Assembly (NCBI GenBank): GCA_018648685.1
Contig: JABGQT010000049.1
Location: forward strand, 1 to 64,000
From: Anaerolineae bacterium
Lineage (GTDB): Bacteria > Chloroflexota > Anaerolineae > Anaerolineales > Villigracilaceae
Reading direction: 5' to 3'
DNA length: 64,000 nucleotides
Position 1 is the stretch's first letter. Each line of letters begins with the position of its first letter. The translations under genes were made by a program, and so were the position numbers. Shown one piece after another: positions 8,100 through 16,202 of this stretch. Under the pieces are notes generated by a model. It searched no databases and had not been told where the DNA came from. It saw nothing but the letters and a program-made list of their open reading frames with translations.

Positions 8100-9719
8100 C
8101 ATCCTAAAGACTCCAAAGCCTTTTTCCTCTTTCGGCGCATTCAGTGTTATGGAGAGCGCCAACCCCAGCACCTCGCGGGTATCAGCAGGGTCAATGACAC
8201 CATCATCCCATAAACGGGCGGTGGAGTAGTAGGGGTTGCCTTCAGTCTCGTATTTCTCGAGGATGGGGGCTTTGAAAGTGTTGGCTTCATCAACATTCAT
8301 TTCTTCTTTGCCTTCGCGCACGCGTTGACCTTGTTTGACGGTCAGCAACACATTGGCAGCCTGTTCGCCGCCCATAACAGAGATGCGCGCGTTGGGCCAC
8401 ATCCACAGGAAGCGGGGGAGATAGCCGCGCCCAGACATGGCGTAGTTGCCCGCGCCGAAGGAGCCGCCGATGACGACCGTCAGCTTGGGGACAGAGGCGT
8501 TTGCCACAGCATGTACCATTTTTGCGCCCTCTTTAGCAATGCCGCCGGCTTCATATTCTTTACCGACCATGAAACCGGTGATGTTTTGCAGGAAAACGAG
8601 CGGGATGCCACGCTGCTCGCAGAGTTCGATGAAATGCGCGCCTTTTGATGCGGATTCGCCAAAGAGAATGCCGTTATTGGCAATAATACCAACAGGGTAG
8701 CCCCAGATTCTCGCAAAGCCAGTTACTAAAGTTGTGCCATAACGGGCTTTGAACTCGCGGAATTTGCTCCCATCCACAAGGCGGGCGATGATTTCGCGCA
8801 CATCGTAGGTTTCGCGGAAGGTGCTTGGCAGGACGCCGTAGATCTCTTCGGGTAGGTATAGCGGTTCTTCTGGCGGGAGCAAGTCCAAATCACGGATGTA
8901 GCTTCCATCCTTTTTGGCGGGGAGAGTCTCTACAATATCACGCAAAAGCTGAATCGCGTGGTCATCGTCCTCGGCAAAATGATCCGCAACACCACTTAAA
9001 CGGGTGTGGACATCCGCGCCACCCAACTCCTCGGCGGTCACATCTTCGCCCGTCGCGGCTTTGACAAGGGGCGGGCCTCCCAAGAATATCGTCCCCGTGC
9101 CTTTGACGATGATGGCTTCGTCGCTCATCGCGGGGACGTAGGCGCCGCCCGCGGTGCAAGAACCCATCACGGCGGCGATCTGCGGGATGCCCTTCGCACT
9201 CATGCGTGCCTGATTGTAGAAAATGCGCCCGAAATGATTTTCGTCGGGAAAAACTTCAGCTTGCAGAGGCAAAAATGCTCCACCAGAATCGACGAGATAT
9301 AGGCAGGGCAAATAACTTTCTTCAGCGATCTGTTGGGCGCGGAGATGTTTTTTGACGGTCAGCGGATAATAGGAGCCGCCCTTGACGGTGGCATCGTTGG
9401 CTACGATCATCACCTCGCGCCCCGAGACGCGCCCAATGCCTGTTACCAGCCCAGCACCCGCCGCCGCGCCGTTATACATATCCTTTGCGGCGAGGGAAGA
9501 TAGCTCGAGGAAGGGAGCACCGGGATCAAGCAAACGGGCGATTCGCTCGCGGACGAAGAGCTTGCCCTGTTCCTCTTGACGTTTTCTGTATTTAGCTCCG
9601 CCACCCGCCTGCGCTGTGACGAGATGACTATGCAGTTCCTCGGCTAAGGCGCGGTGATGAGCAGAGTTTTCTTTAAATTTAGGGTCGTTCGGAGAGATGT
9701 TGGTGGGGAGTACGTTCAT
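8097..9719 (-). CDS. Acyl-CoA carboxylase carboxyltransferase subunit, methylcrotonyl-CoA type
   Basis: 540 aa with N- and C-terminal carboxyltransferase halves. '[21 protein letters not shown]' and '[13 protein letters not shown]' are characteristic of the beta subunit of 3-methylcrotonyl-CoA carboxylase (MCCC2/LiuB), and the oxyanion-forming Gly pairs '[15 protein letters not shown]' and '[16 protein letters not shown]' are intact. It transfers CO2 from biotin to 3-methylcrotonyl-CoA in leucine breakdown. AAAGGA precedes the ATG. Downstream come the split alpha subunits, then MaoC and CitE genes. No isovaleryl-CoA dehydrogenase or classical HMG-CoA lyase is seen nearby. Confidence 0.93.
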   Translation of the reverse strand: MNVLPTNISPNDPKFKENSAHHRALAEELHSHLVTAQAGGGAKYRKRQEEQGKLFVRERIARLLDPGAPFLELSSLAAKDMYNGAAAGAGLVTGIGRVSGREVMIVANDATVKGGSYYPLTVKKHLRAQQIAEESYLPCLYLVDSGGAFLPLQAEVFPDENHFGRIFYNQARMSAKGIPQIAAVMGSCTAGGAYVPAMSDEAIIVKGTGTIFLGGPPLVKAATGEDVTAEELGGADVHTRLSGVADHFAEDDDHAIQLLRDIVETLPAKKDGSYIRDLDLLPPEEPLYLPEEIYGVLPSTFRETYDVREIIARLVDGSKFREFKARYGTTLVTGFARIWGYPVGIIANNGILFGESASKGAHFIELCEQRGIPLVFLQNITGFMVGKEYEAGGIAKEGAKMVHAVANASVPKLTVVIGGSFGAGNYAMSGRGYLPRFLWMWPNARISVMGGEQAANVLLTVKQGQRVREGKEEMNVDEANTFKAPILEKYETEGNPYYSTARLWDDGVIDPADTREVLGLALSITLNAPKEEKGFGVFRM

Positions 9720-9805
9720 AGAGAGTCCTTTGGCTATTTAGACTTTCGGTAGACTTGATTTTAGCATGGGAATGGAGAGTGCGGAGAGAAGTGGCGAGTG
9801 ATTCC

Positions 9806-9912
9806 ATAGCACGGTTCGTTTACCTCCGTGCGGATAAAATCATCTACCAAAATACCTTTTGCGAAGAATTTTCTGGTTAGAAAAATGCACGGAGCTGAAG
9901 CAACCGTGCTAT
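9806..9912. repeat. Palindromic intergenic element, 26-bp arms (family G)
   Basis: The outer 11 bp ATAGCACGGTT (9806-9816) and AACCGTGCTAT (9902-9912) and the inner 8 bp CTCCGTGC / GCACGGAG pair perfectly, with a mostly mismatched 7-base stretch between them. Total length 107 bp with no ORF. It lies in the gap between the carboxyltransferase gene and a lipoprotein gene transcribed toward it. No second copy was found in this window. Confidence 0.75.
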
Positions 9913-9971
9913 TCGCTCATTCACGTAAATCGTGTTAAATCTTTACCCCGTATGATCTTGGCTTTATTTCT

Positions 9972-10508
9972 CTAACTACAAACCTTCTTATTCTTCAATT
10001 GGAATTCTTCTTCCGTCGTCACAAAATCAAAAAGTGTGCATTTGCCGCGCACCCAGCCATCGTCGCCTGCGGAGCCGAAGTCTTCTACCCAGAAAGTCGC
10101 GTCTGCCTGAACCGCGTAGAAAATTTCGGCGAAGAAGGTACCGTCTCCACGTGGATAGATGCCGAAGCTCTCAATTTGATAGCCTTCGATTTGCCCGACA
10201 TCGACCATTTTCTGCAACTCTGCTTCGAAGATATGCGCGGCGATGGGGTCGAGGGAGAATCCCATTGGAGCATCTGCCATGCTGACGGAGCCAAAAACAT
10301 CCGAGACAGGAGCAGCGATGACGATGGGTGTCTCTGTCGGCACAAAGGTCGCCGTTGGGATGGGTAATTCTGTTGGGGTTTCTGTAGGGACTTGGGAGGG
10401 AACTTCTGTGGGGGCAGGTAAAGGCATCGGCGCAGGTGCGCTTTCAGCTTGGCAGGCGGTGATGAAGAAGGCAATGATAAGAATAAGGAAGAGGAGTTTG
10501 TTTTTCAT
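9972..10508 (-). CDS. Predicted lipoprotein with Pro/Thr-rich linker, function unknown
   Basis: 178 aa. A lipoprotein signal peptide ends at C19 ('FFITAC'), followed by a Pro/Thr/Glu-rich linker (about 22-68) and a globular C-terminal region of about 110 residues with aromatic residues and two cysteines near its end. Such linkers are typical of surface lipoproteins in this bacterial group. No domain is recognised. It follows the metal-transport ATPase by 63 bp, so it may be co-transcribed, but nothing ties it to metal uptake. Confidence 0.75.
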   Translation of the reverse strand: MKNKLLFLILIIAFFITACQAESAPAPMPLPAPTEVPSQVPTETPTELPIPTATFVPTETPIVIAAPVSDVFGSVSMADAPMGFSLDPIAAHIFEAELQKMVDVGQIEGYQIESFGIYPRGDGTFFAEIFYAVQADATFWVEDFGSAGDDGWVRGKCTLFDFVTTEEEFQLKNKKVCS

Positions 10509-10571
10509 AACTTATTTTACCTGCTGATTAGGCTTGAATCTTTGAATAGGGGATGAGAAAGTGATACGAAA

Positions 10572-11423
10572 TCAATGGGCATGATCTCCGTCACAGCAGG
10601 TGTCGCTGAGAGCCAAAGTCCCTTCTTTGGCGGGGATCAGTTGCAGGCTCCCGCCGTAGGCTGCAATGAGATTTTCGGGGCTGAGGGCGTCCTCAGCAAG
10701 CCCAATAGCGAGAAGATGTTTATTTAACAACATAACTTTGTCGAAACGTTCGGATGCCATTTTTAGATCGTGGAGGGAGACGAGCAGGGTTACATCCCGT
10801 TTGCGGAGTTCATCCAAAATCCCGAAAATATCATCCTGTGATGTGACATCCAGACCGGTCATCGGCTCGTCCATCAGCATTAATTCGGCTTCCTGCGCGA
10901 GGGCGCGAGCGATGAACATGCGTTGCTGCTGTCCGCCCGAAAGCTGGTCGATCTGCCTTTTGGCGAGATGCCCCAATTTGACGACATCGAGGGATTGATG
11001 GACGACATCCCAGTCGTGCGATTTTGGGTTGCGGAAGAGACCAAGATGCCCGACGCGCCCCATCATGGCGACATCGGCGACGGTGACGGGGAAAGTCCAA
11101 TCGACCTGGCTGCGTTGGGGGACGTAGGCGATGCAGATATGTCCGGCGGGTGCGTGACCGAAAATTTGGATTTCGCCCGAAGTTTGCTTTTGCACACCAG
11201 CGATGATCTTGAGCAGGGTGCTTTTCCCCGCGCCGTTGGGTCCCACGATGGCGACGCGCTCGCCTTCTTGCAGTGAAAAAGAGACATCCTCGAGAGCTGA
11301 GCCGCTATCGTAACGCATATTGAGTTTTTCGGTACGTAAAATCGGCGCGCCTTCAGTATGCTCATGGCGCTGTTGGCGATTTAGATGGCGGGATGTTTTT
11401 TTGAATTCTTTGAAAATAGTCAT
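10572..11423 (-). CDS. Zn/Mn ABC transporter ATP-binding protein (ZnuC/MntB-like)
   Basis: 283 aa ATPase. Walker A 'GPNGAGKST', signature 'LSGGQQQR', Walker B 'LMLMDEP' and the H-loop 'VSLHDL' are all present. The Q-loop region 'YVPQRSQVDWTFPVTVADVAMMGR' is the wording of metal-uptake ATPases. The C-terminus ends with a Cys-Cys/His-rich tail that could bind metal. I start at the ATG at 11423; an earlier in-frame GTG lies inside a palindromic repeat. It follows the binding-protein gene in the same direction, but the cognate membrane permease is not in the window and the next gene is an unrelated lipoprotein. Confidence 0.88.
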   Translation of the reverse strand: MTIFKEFKKTSRHLNRQQRHEHTEGAPILRTEKLNMRYDSGSALEDVSFSLQEGERVAIVGPNGAGKSTLLKIIAGVQKQTSGEIQIFGHAPAGHICIAYVPQRSQVDWTFPVTVADVAMMGRVGHLGLFRNPKSHDWDVVHQSLDVVKLGHLAKRQIDQLSGGQQQRMFIARALAQEAELMLMDEPMTGLDVTSQDDIFGILDELRKRDVTLLVSLHDLKMASERFDKVMLLNKHLLAIGLAEDALSPENLIAAYGGSLQLIPAKEGTLALSDTCCDGDHAH

Positions 11424-11428
11424 TTTTT

Positions 11429-11504
11429 CACCACAAAGGTCACGAAGGTTCACAAAGAAGAACTAAAAAGCTTTCCTTTGTGGCTCTTTGTGTTCTTCGT
11501 GGTA
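11429..11504. repeat. Palindromic intergenic repeat, family C copy 2
   Basis: CACCACAAAGGTCACGAAG on the left and CTTCGTGGT with CTTTGTG words on the right form an imperfect hairpin related to the element at 4887-4970. It separates the metal-binding-protein gene from the ATPase gene of the same transport system and overlaps the region where the ATPase ribosome-binding site would be. Confidence 0.7.
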
Positions 11505-11510
11505 AGGGCT

Positions 11511-12458
11511 TTATTTCAGCGCATTTACAAAGGCATTTGTATTGTATCGCAAATAATCCAAATAGCTTCCTGCTTCACCATCAGCCGAACTAAGCGAGCC
11601 TGTATAAAAATAAACCAAACTCACGCCCGTATCCTCGGCGATACGCTCGGCTAAATTGGGGTTAACAGTTTTTCCCACAAAAATTGCCTGCACATCAAGC
11701 GTGTCAATAATATCTTCTATCGCTGCCAACTCTTGCGCCGAAGGCTCCGATAGCGAGCTATATCCGGGGATGATCGCTCCTGCCATCTCCAGTCCATATT
11801 CGTCTACATAATACCCGAGCAAACGATGATCGGTGACGATCTTTCTCTTTTCAGGCGGAATTTGCTCAATCTTTGCACGGATCCACGCATCAACTTCTTT
11901 TAATTCAGATGTATAAGCTGCAGCGTTTTCAGCATAGATTCCAGCATTGGCTGGATCAGCTGCAGCGAGCGCAGTTTCTATATTCTTAACCCAAATGATG
12001 ACATTATTCGGGTCTGTCCAAGTATGCGGGTCGCCCATCTCGTGAGCGTGATCTTCATCTTCTTCGTGTTCTTCACCCTCGGCGTGGTCGCCGTCTTCTT
12101 CGGAATGCTCAAGCAACTCAATTCCCTCTGAAACCTCGATAATCCGCTCCTCAGCATCTGCACTGTCTAATAAATGCTCAATAAAATCTTCCAGACCCGC
12201 GCCGTTTGCAAAGACAATATCTGCATCCGCGACTTTGGCAATATCCTGCGGCGTTGGGTCAAAGCTATGCGGGTCTGTCCCTTCAGGGAGCAAGATTTGT
12301 ACATCGATGAAATCTCCTCCGACCTGTGAAACCACATCCGCGACAATACTGGTTGTGGCAACGACGTTCAACTTCCCGCCATCCACAGGCGTGGGGGGCG
12401 GGGCACTGCATGATGCCAGAAACAAGCCCAAAACAAGTGCGGGTAATCCTTTTTTCAT
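11511..12458 (-). CDS. znuA: Zinc (or manganese) ABC transporter solute-binding lipoprotein
   Basis: 315 aa, cluster A-I solute-binding protein. Lipoprotein signal peptide ending at C17 ('LASC'). 'VVATTSIVADVV' opens the first lobe; metal ligands are suggested by 'GTDPHSFDP' and 'MGDPHTWTDP' His residues, 'TDHRLLGYY', and the usual His/Glu-rich loop at about 118-140 that marks zinc rather than manganese uptake. AAGGA lies 9 bases before the ATG. A Fur/Zur-like 7-1-7 palindrome lies 17-31 bases upstream. The symbol is by homology. Confidence 0.9.
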   Translation of the reverse strand: MKKGLPALVLGLFLASCSAPPPTPVDGGKLNVVATTSIVADVVSQVGGDFIDVQILLPEGTDPHSFDPTPQDIAKVADADIVFANGAGLEDFIEHLLDSADAEERIIEVSEGIELLEHSEEDGDHAEGEEHEEDEDHAHEMGDPHTWTDPNNVIIWVKNIETALAAADPANAGIYAENAAAYTSELKEVDAWIRAKIEQIPPEKRKIVTDHRLLGYYVDEYGLEMAGAIIPGYSSLSEPSAQELAAIEDIIDTLDVQAIFVGKTVNPNLAERIAEDTGVSLVYFYTGSLSSADGEAGSYLDYLRYNTNAFVNALK

Positions 12459-12474
12459 TATATATATTCCTTAT

Positions 12475-12489
12475 TGAAAACAGTTTTCA
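12475..12489. promoter_or_regulatory. Fur/Zur-like operator upstream of the zinc-binding protein gene
   Basis: TGAAAACAGTTTTCA is a perfect 7-1-7 inverted repeat, the geometry of Fur-family boxes. It lies just before the ribosome-binding site of the znuA-like gene and is the natural place for zinc-dependent repression. No Fur-family regulator gene is in the window. Confidence 0.55.
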
Positions 12490-12593
12490 TTTACAAGAAT
12501 TTTACCTTTCGCCATTTAGAGCGTCAAGAAAAGCAATATTAGAAAGAGATAAGAAATTTGTGCCTACAAAGAAAAAATCGTCACACTCGAAAC

Positions 12594-12602
12594 TGCTATA
12601 AT
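12594..12602 (+). promoter_or_regulatory. Extended -10 promoter for the lipoprotein-like gene at 12658
   Basis: TGCTATAAT is a perfect extended -10 element. The same 12-base word AACTGCTATAAT recurs before the DUF2085 gene at 13409-13420. The start codon is 55 bases downstream, so this transcript has a leader. Confidence 0.5.
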
Positions 12603-12657
12603 CATACATGCAAAAAACTATCAATAGTACCGAATAAGTATACAAGAGAGACAAAAA

Positions 12658-13155
12658 ATGAAAAGAAAAATAGTAGCAACCCTTATAGGCATATTTCTTC
12701 TTAGTAGCCACTCCTGTAAGGCAACGACATTTCGCCAGCCAGACAATAATGCTAGCCCTTCAGCGGAGCCAATATCAACGCTAACATCAAAACCTACTTA
12801 TACACTGTTGCCAAACACGGTCGCACCATCTACACCAACAAAAAAGGTGACGCCGACTACTACCATCCCCACAACTATAGTTTCGCTTACGACAAATCCG
12901 CCATCGCCGACTCCAATGCCGACCAAAATCATCCCCTCAGAAAACGCCTCTTGTAATAATAAAAAAATAATCAATGTTGCGGTAGAAGATACTAGGAAAG
13001 GCAATCTGCTCACCATTCAATGCGAAGGTGGCGATGCCTATCAATTGCCACTCATCCAAACAGGACAATTTAAAGTCAGCCCTAATGGCATGTTTTTCAT
13101 CTATATAACGTCTGATGGATACGCATATGCTGCGAGAGCGGATCAAAGGAAATGA
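12658..13155 (+). CDS. Secreted or lipoprotein-like protein with Thr/Pro linker, possibly truncated
   Basis: 165 aa. Hydrophobic signal sequence followed by Cys20 (weak lipobox 'SHSC'), a Thr/Pro/Ser-rich stretch to about residue 95, then a short globular part with two cysteines. The frame stops at a TGA at 13153-13155, but the same frame stays open and protein-like for another 50 codons to a TAA at 13306-13308. The gene therefore looks like a longer protein cut by one nonsense codon. No family recognised. Confidence 0.6.
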   Translation: MKRKIVATLIGIFLLSSHSCKATTFRQPDNNASPSAEPISTLTSKPTYTLLPNTVAPSTPTKKVTPTTTIPTTIVSLTTNPPSPTPMPTKIIPSENASCNNKKIINVAVEDTRKGNLLTIQCEGGDAYQLPLIQTGQFKVSPNGMFFIYITSDGYAYAARADQRK

Positions 13156-13308
13156 AAATATATTAGAGATTTGCATAAGTATGGTGTGGTGGATTGCCAG
13201 GCTAAGATTACTTTTGTAGAAAGCCACCCTGACACAGCAAAAATCTACTGCGTGGAAGGAAATGATGTTACAGTTTTAAGGCTTTATGGGGCAATTAGTT
13301 ATGAATAA
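13156..13308 (+). pseudogene. In-frame continuation beyond the TGA of the preceding gene
   Basis: Fifty sense codons continue in the same frame after the TGA and end at TAA 13306-13308. The segment contains two further cysteines ('VVDCQAKITF', 'AKIYCVEGND') that would complement those before the stop, and its sequence resembles a folded beta domain rather than random translation. Either a recent nonsense mutation, a sequencing error, or stop readthrough. Confidence 0.5.
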
Positions 13309-13411
13309 GACTCTGTCGGGAATAAGCTCTTACCACTAATATCCTAGCAGGGCACACGTCCTCGCGAATCTTCGCAAAAGAGCAAAAATCAGCACAACCC
13401 ACAACTAAAAC

Positions 13412-13420
13412 TGCTATAAT
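13412..13420 (+). promoter_or_regulatory. Extended -10 promoter, predicted leaderless start of the DUF2085 gene
   Basis: TGCTATAAT ends six bases before the ATG at 13427, and there is no Shine-Dalgarno sequence between them. Transcription starting about seven bases after the -10 box would begin at the A of the start codon. Confidence 0.55.
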
Positions 13421-13426
13421 TTCCCC

Positions 13427-14239
13427 ATGCAAAAAATCACCCGCTGGATAGTCCCCCTCGCAGCCCTCTTCGCTATCGCCGCTTTTCTCTACATCGCCCC
13501 GCCCGGGCTACTCGGCAAAGCAGATGCCGTCGGCTATGCCATTTGCCATCGCATCGGCGAACGCTCCTTCCACATCCACGACCGCCAACTCCCCATGTGC
13601 GCGCGAGATACAGGCACATTCACAAGCGCGGGGCTAACCCTCCTTATCCTTGCCCTCAGCAAGCCAAAACGGGGAGGGATGCCAGCCAAGAAAATCATCG
13701 TTGTCCTGATCGCATTTTTCCTCGCTTGGGCAATTGATGGCTCAAACTCCTATCTCTATCTCATCAAGCAAACCTACGAAGGCGCGCTGCCCCAAATCCC
13801 CAATATCTATATCCCCAACAATACCCTCCGTCTACTCACTGGTACAGGAATGGGGATGGGCATGGGCTCGATCCTCTACGCCGCTTTCAGCCAAACAGCC
13901 TGGAAAGAACTGGATACCCGCCCCGCCCTCGAGACATGGCGTGATTTAGGCTTGCTCATTGCAATTTTACTGATTCTCGCTTTAGCGATTCTCTCCGAAT
14001 CGCTGCTTGTGCTTTATCCCGTTGCCATTATTAGTGTGCTTGGCGTAATCACTCTTTTGACCCTCATCTTCAGCGTCGTTTGGATGATGATCATGCGCCA
14101 GGAAAACAGTTTCACCTCCCTTAAAGAAATGTGGCTTGCCCTTCTGGCAGGATTAACCCTCGCGCTGATCATGCTACTTGTTATAGACCTTCTTCGTATA
14201 CAATTAACAGGAACGTGGGGAGCCTTCCCTATGGGATAA
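13427..14239 (+). CDS. DUF2085 membrane protein
   Basis: 270 aa, about six to seven membrane segments. The DUF2085 signature 'ICHRIGERSFHIHDRQLPMCARDTG' (broken here by its repeated Cys/His/Arg residues at about 40-63) places conserved Cys and His residues near the first membrane segment; the second Cys of the usual CxxC is Asp. A Gly/Met-rich 'GMGMGMG' helix lies near 145. The family has no assigned function. Start at 13427 fits a leaderless transcript. Confidence 0.8.
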   Translation: MQKITRWIVPLAALFAIAAFLYIAPPGLLGKADAVGYAICHRIGERSFHIHDRQLPMCARDTGTFTSAGLTLLILALSKPKRGGMPAKKIIVVLIAFFLAWAIDGSNSYLYLIKQTYEGALPQIPNIYIPNNTLRLLTGTGMGMGMGSILYAAFSQTAWKELDTRPALETWRDLGLLIAILLILALAILSESLLVLYPVAIISVLGVITLLTLIFSVVWMMIMRQENSFTSLKEMWLALLAGLTLALIMLLVIDLLRIQLTGTWGAFPMG

Positions 14240-14246
14240 ACCTCCA

Positions 14247-14345
14247 GTAAGGGCGACCCGTTTTGATAAGAAGAGTAATTCTATTGTAGTCAACATATTT
14301 TCTAAAAAAGCAACTCTTTTGCAAAGCGCAAAGGGTCGCCCCTAC
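14247..14345. repeat. Palindromic intergenic repeat, family A copy 2
   Basis: Arms GTAAGGGCGACCC (14247-14259) and GGGTCGCCCCTAC (14333-14345). The sequence just inside the left arm (CGTTTTGATAAGAAG) matches that of the copy at 3059-3158 in the same orientation, while the centres have diverged. It lies between the DUF2085 and DUF4126 genes. Confidence 0.8.
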
Positions 14346-14393
14346 AGTATAGGAATTTGTGGATACTCATCATTTCCACGAAAGGAATAAAAA

Positions 14394-14963
14394 ATGGAAC
14401 TTCTCTCTGGTGTTTTCTCCGCCTTCGGGCTTTCTGCCAGCGCAGGGTTAAATGCTTATATTCCCTTGCTGATCGTTTCTTTGATCGCTAAATTTACGGA
14501 CCTGATCAACCTTAAATCCCCTTGGGACACGCTCACAAGTTGGTGGGTGATCGGTGCTATCGTTGTTCTTGGAACAATAGAATTTTTCGCCGATAAAATC
14601 CCCGCCGTGAATCATGTAAACGATATTGTCCAGAGCTTTGTGCGCCCCGCAGCAGGCGCGATTGTTTTTGCCGCGAACGCAGATGTGCTGACAGATATTA
14701 GCCCGATTCTCTCTATCGTGGCAGGGTTGCTTGTAGCCGGGAGCGTGCATACGGTCAAGTCCGTTGCCGTCCGACCTGCGCTTACGGCCACAACTGCCGG
14801 GGCGGCGAATACGCCCGTTAGCATCGCAGAAGATGTTATATCCACATTTTTATCGATTTTAGCTGTACTTATCCCCATAATTATTGGTATTATCTTAGTA
14901 TTAGCCGTCACAACCTTTATTTGGTGGAGATGGCGAAAAGCGAACGCCGAACAAGCAGTTTAA
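14394..14963 (+). CDS. DUF4126 membrane protein
   Basis: 189 aa with four to five membrane segments. 'FGLSASAGLNAYIPLL' at the N-terminus and 'VHTVKSVAVRPALTATTAG' in the middle are the usual DUF4126 wording. The C-terminus ends in a basic cytoplasmic stretch. AAAGGAA precedes the ATG. It opens a closely spaced plus-strand run that includes the DUF4190 protein, a 54-aa membrane protein and the TIR protein. Function unknown. Confidence 0.8.
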   Translation: MELLSGVFSAFGLSASAGLNAYIPLLIVSLIAKFTDLINLKSPWDTLTSWWVIGAIVVLGTIEFFADKIPAVNHVNDIVQSFVRPAAGAIVFAANADVLTDISPILSIVAGLLVAGSVHTVKSVAVRPALTATTAGAANTPVSIAEDVISTFLSILAVLIPIIIGIILVLAVTTFIWWRWRKANAEQAV

Positions 14964-14974
14964 GGAGAATAGAA

Positions 14975-15292
14975 ATGAACGAAGAACCCTATCAACAACA
15001 AATACCACCCTCTGCACCAACCAATACAATGGCCTTAACCAGCATGATCGCTGGCATCATCGGTTGGACAATTGCCCCCTTGCTTGGTTCGCTTGTTGCG
15101 ATCATTACAGGGCATATGGCAAAGAAAGAACTTAAAGAACGCATGGGCAGAGAAAGCGGCGATGGGATGGCTACAGCAGGCCTTGTAATGGGCTATTTGC
15201 AAATTATCCCTTCTGTTCTCTGTATTTGCATTGTACTCATCATGCTCGCGATGGGCATGACCATCCCATTTCTTGATGCATTCTCTTACTAA
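14975..15292 (+). CDS. DUF4190-type small membrane protein
   Basis: 105 aa. A Pro-rich soluble start, then two membrane segments joined by a short loop ('GHMAKKELKERMGRESGDG'), the DUF4190 layout. I start at 14975 because AAGGAG lies 8 bases before this ATG; an earlier in-frame Met falls inside the DUF4126 gene. It follows DUF4126 by 11 bp, so the two share a transcript. Such proteins often accompany small membrane sensors; the role here is unknown. Confidence 0.75.
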   Translation: MNEEPYQQQIPPSAPTNTMALTSMIAGIIGWTIAPLLGSLVAIITGHMAKKELKERMGRESGDGMATAGLVMGYLQIIPSVLCICIVLIMLAMGMTIPFLDAFSY

Positions 15293-15306
15293 TAAAGGAG
15301 TCTTTT

Positions 15307-15471
15307 ATGAACGACAATTTTGTTCCCCCTGTTGAAGAAAAGAAAAAGCCCAATACTGCACTTATCGTTGGCATCGTTCTCATTGTACTATGTTGTTGCT
15401 GTGTAGCTTTTACAGGAATCGCCTATACTTACGGTGATCTAGTTTTGGAGGCTCTCAACATCAGCCTCTAA
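15307..15471 (+). CDS. 54-aa single-span membrane protein with a Cys cluster
   Basis: Start ATG at 15307 with AAAGGAG 6 bases upstream, stop TAA at 15469-15471. A charged N-terminal region ends in a Lys triplet, then one membrane segment containing four consecutive cysteines (residues 29-32), then a short acidic tail. It lies 14 bp after the DUF4190 gene and 44 bp before the TIR gene. The spacing and good ribosome-binding site support a real gene. Cysteine clusters in a membrane helix can be acylated or bind metal; this is not shown. Confidence 0.65.
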   Translation: MNDNFVPPVEEKKKPNTALIVGIVLIVLCCCCVAFTGIAYTYGDLVLEALNISL

Positions 15472-15515
15472 AACTACGCTACTACCCATACAGGCTAATT
15501 CCAAGGGTTTCTATC

Positions 15516-16145
15516 TTGTCCATTAAAGAAAAAGAACATATTTTTGTTAGCTACAGTCGTCGTGACGATGCAGTCATGCGTCGTATTGTTACCTTTTTGC
15601 GTGGGAAAGGCTTTGGTGTTTGGGTAGATAATGAAGAATTAATTCCCGGTACGCCAATTTGGGAAGTGGAGATTGAAAAAGCCATACGCAATTCAGGGGC
15701 AATTGTAGCTTTGCTCTCACCTAATTCAAATTCTTCTGTATGGGTACGGCGTGAGATTAGTTTTGCCGAAGAGTACCAAAAACGAATTTTCCCAGTGATG
15801 GTTTCCGGCAATCAAAAGACCGCCTTAATGTTACGCTTGATTACTAATCAATATGTTGATTGTCGTGGAGAAAAAGAGGACGAGGGAATAATGTTGTTAG
15901 CGTCTGCATTAGGTTCTTACTTACAATATGTCCCTAAGAACAAACAAACAATAATTACAAAAGAGTTCACAAAAAAAGAACAAAAGAAAGAACCAATACA
16001 AACAAAAAAGACAAGTCAGAGTTCAACGCTAAAAAACAGAGGTTCTTGGATATATCTTAGCGTATTCATCATTATCATCTGCATATGTGTATTCGGGAGT
16101 TGGTGGATCTGGGAAAATGGCGATGCCCTTTTCGGGCTTGCCTAA
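15516..16145 (+). CDS. TIR-domain protein with C-terminal membrane anchor
   Basis: 209 aa. Residues 7-130 form a TIR domain: 'HIFVSYSRRD', 'FGVWVDNEELIPG', 'WEVEIEKAI' and 'IVALLSPNS'. E50 of the 'WE' pair aligns with the catalytic glutamate of NAD-cleaving TIR domains (SARM1 and bacterial defence TIRs). A Lys/Gln-rich linker (about 145-175) leads to one membrane segment near 178-199 and a short external tail. The start is a TTG at 15516; the next Met is inside the domain. It ends the small-membrane-protein run and is followed by a terminator. A role in NAD-depleting defence is plausible, but other TIR signalling roles fit too. Confidence 0.8.
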   Translation: MSIKEKEHIFVSYSRRDDAVMRRIVTFLRGKGFGVWVDNEELIPGTPIWEVEIEKAIRNSGAIVALLSPNSNSSVWVRREISFAEEYQKRIFPVMVSGNQKTALMLRLITNQYVDCRGEKEDEGIMLLASALGSYLQYVPKNKQTIITKEFTKKEQKKEPIQTKKTSQSSTLKNRGSWIYLSVFIIIICICVFGSWWIWENGDALFGLA

Positions 16146-16180
16146 AAAAAAGAGGCTTCCTGCGGGAAGCCTTTTTCTTT
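16144..16180. terminator. Bidirectional terminator between TIR and hemolysin III genes
   Basis: AGGCTTCC (16153-16160), loop TGC, GGGAAGCCT, then TTTTTCTTT on the plus strand. An A-run at 16144-16151 gives the T-run on the minus strand. It lies between convergent genes, 2 bp after the TIR stop codon. Confidence 0.85.
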
Positions 16181-16202
16181 AGATTTTTTGAAAAAAAACC
16201 TA

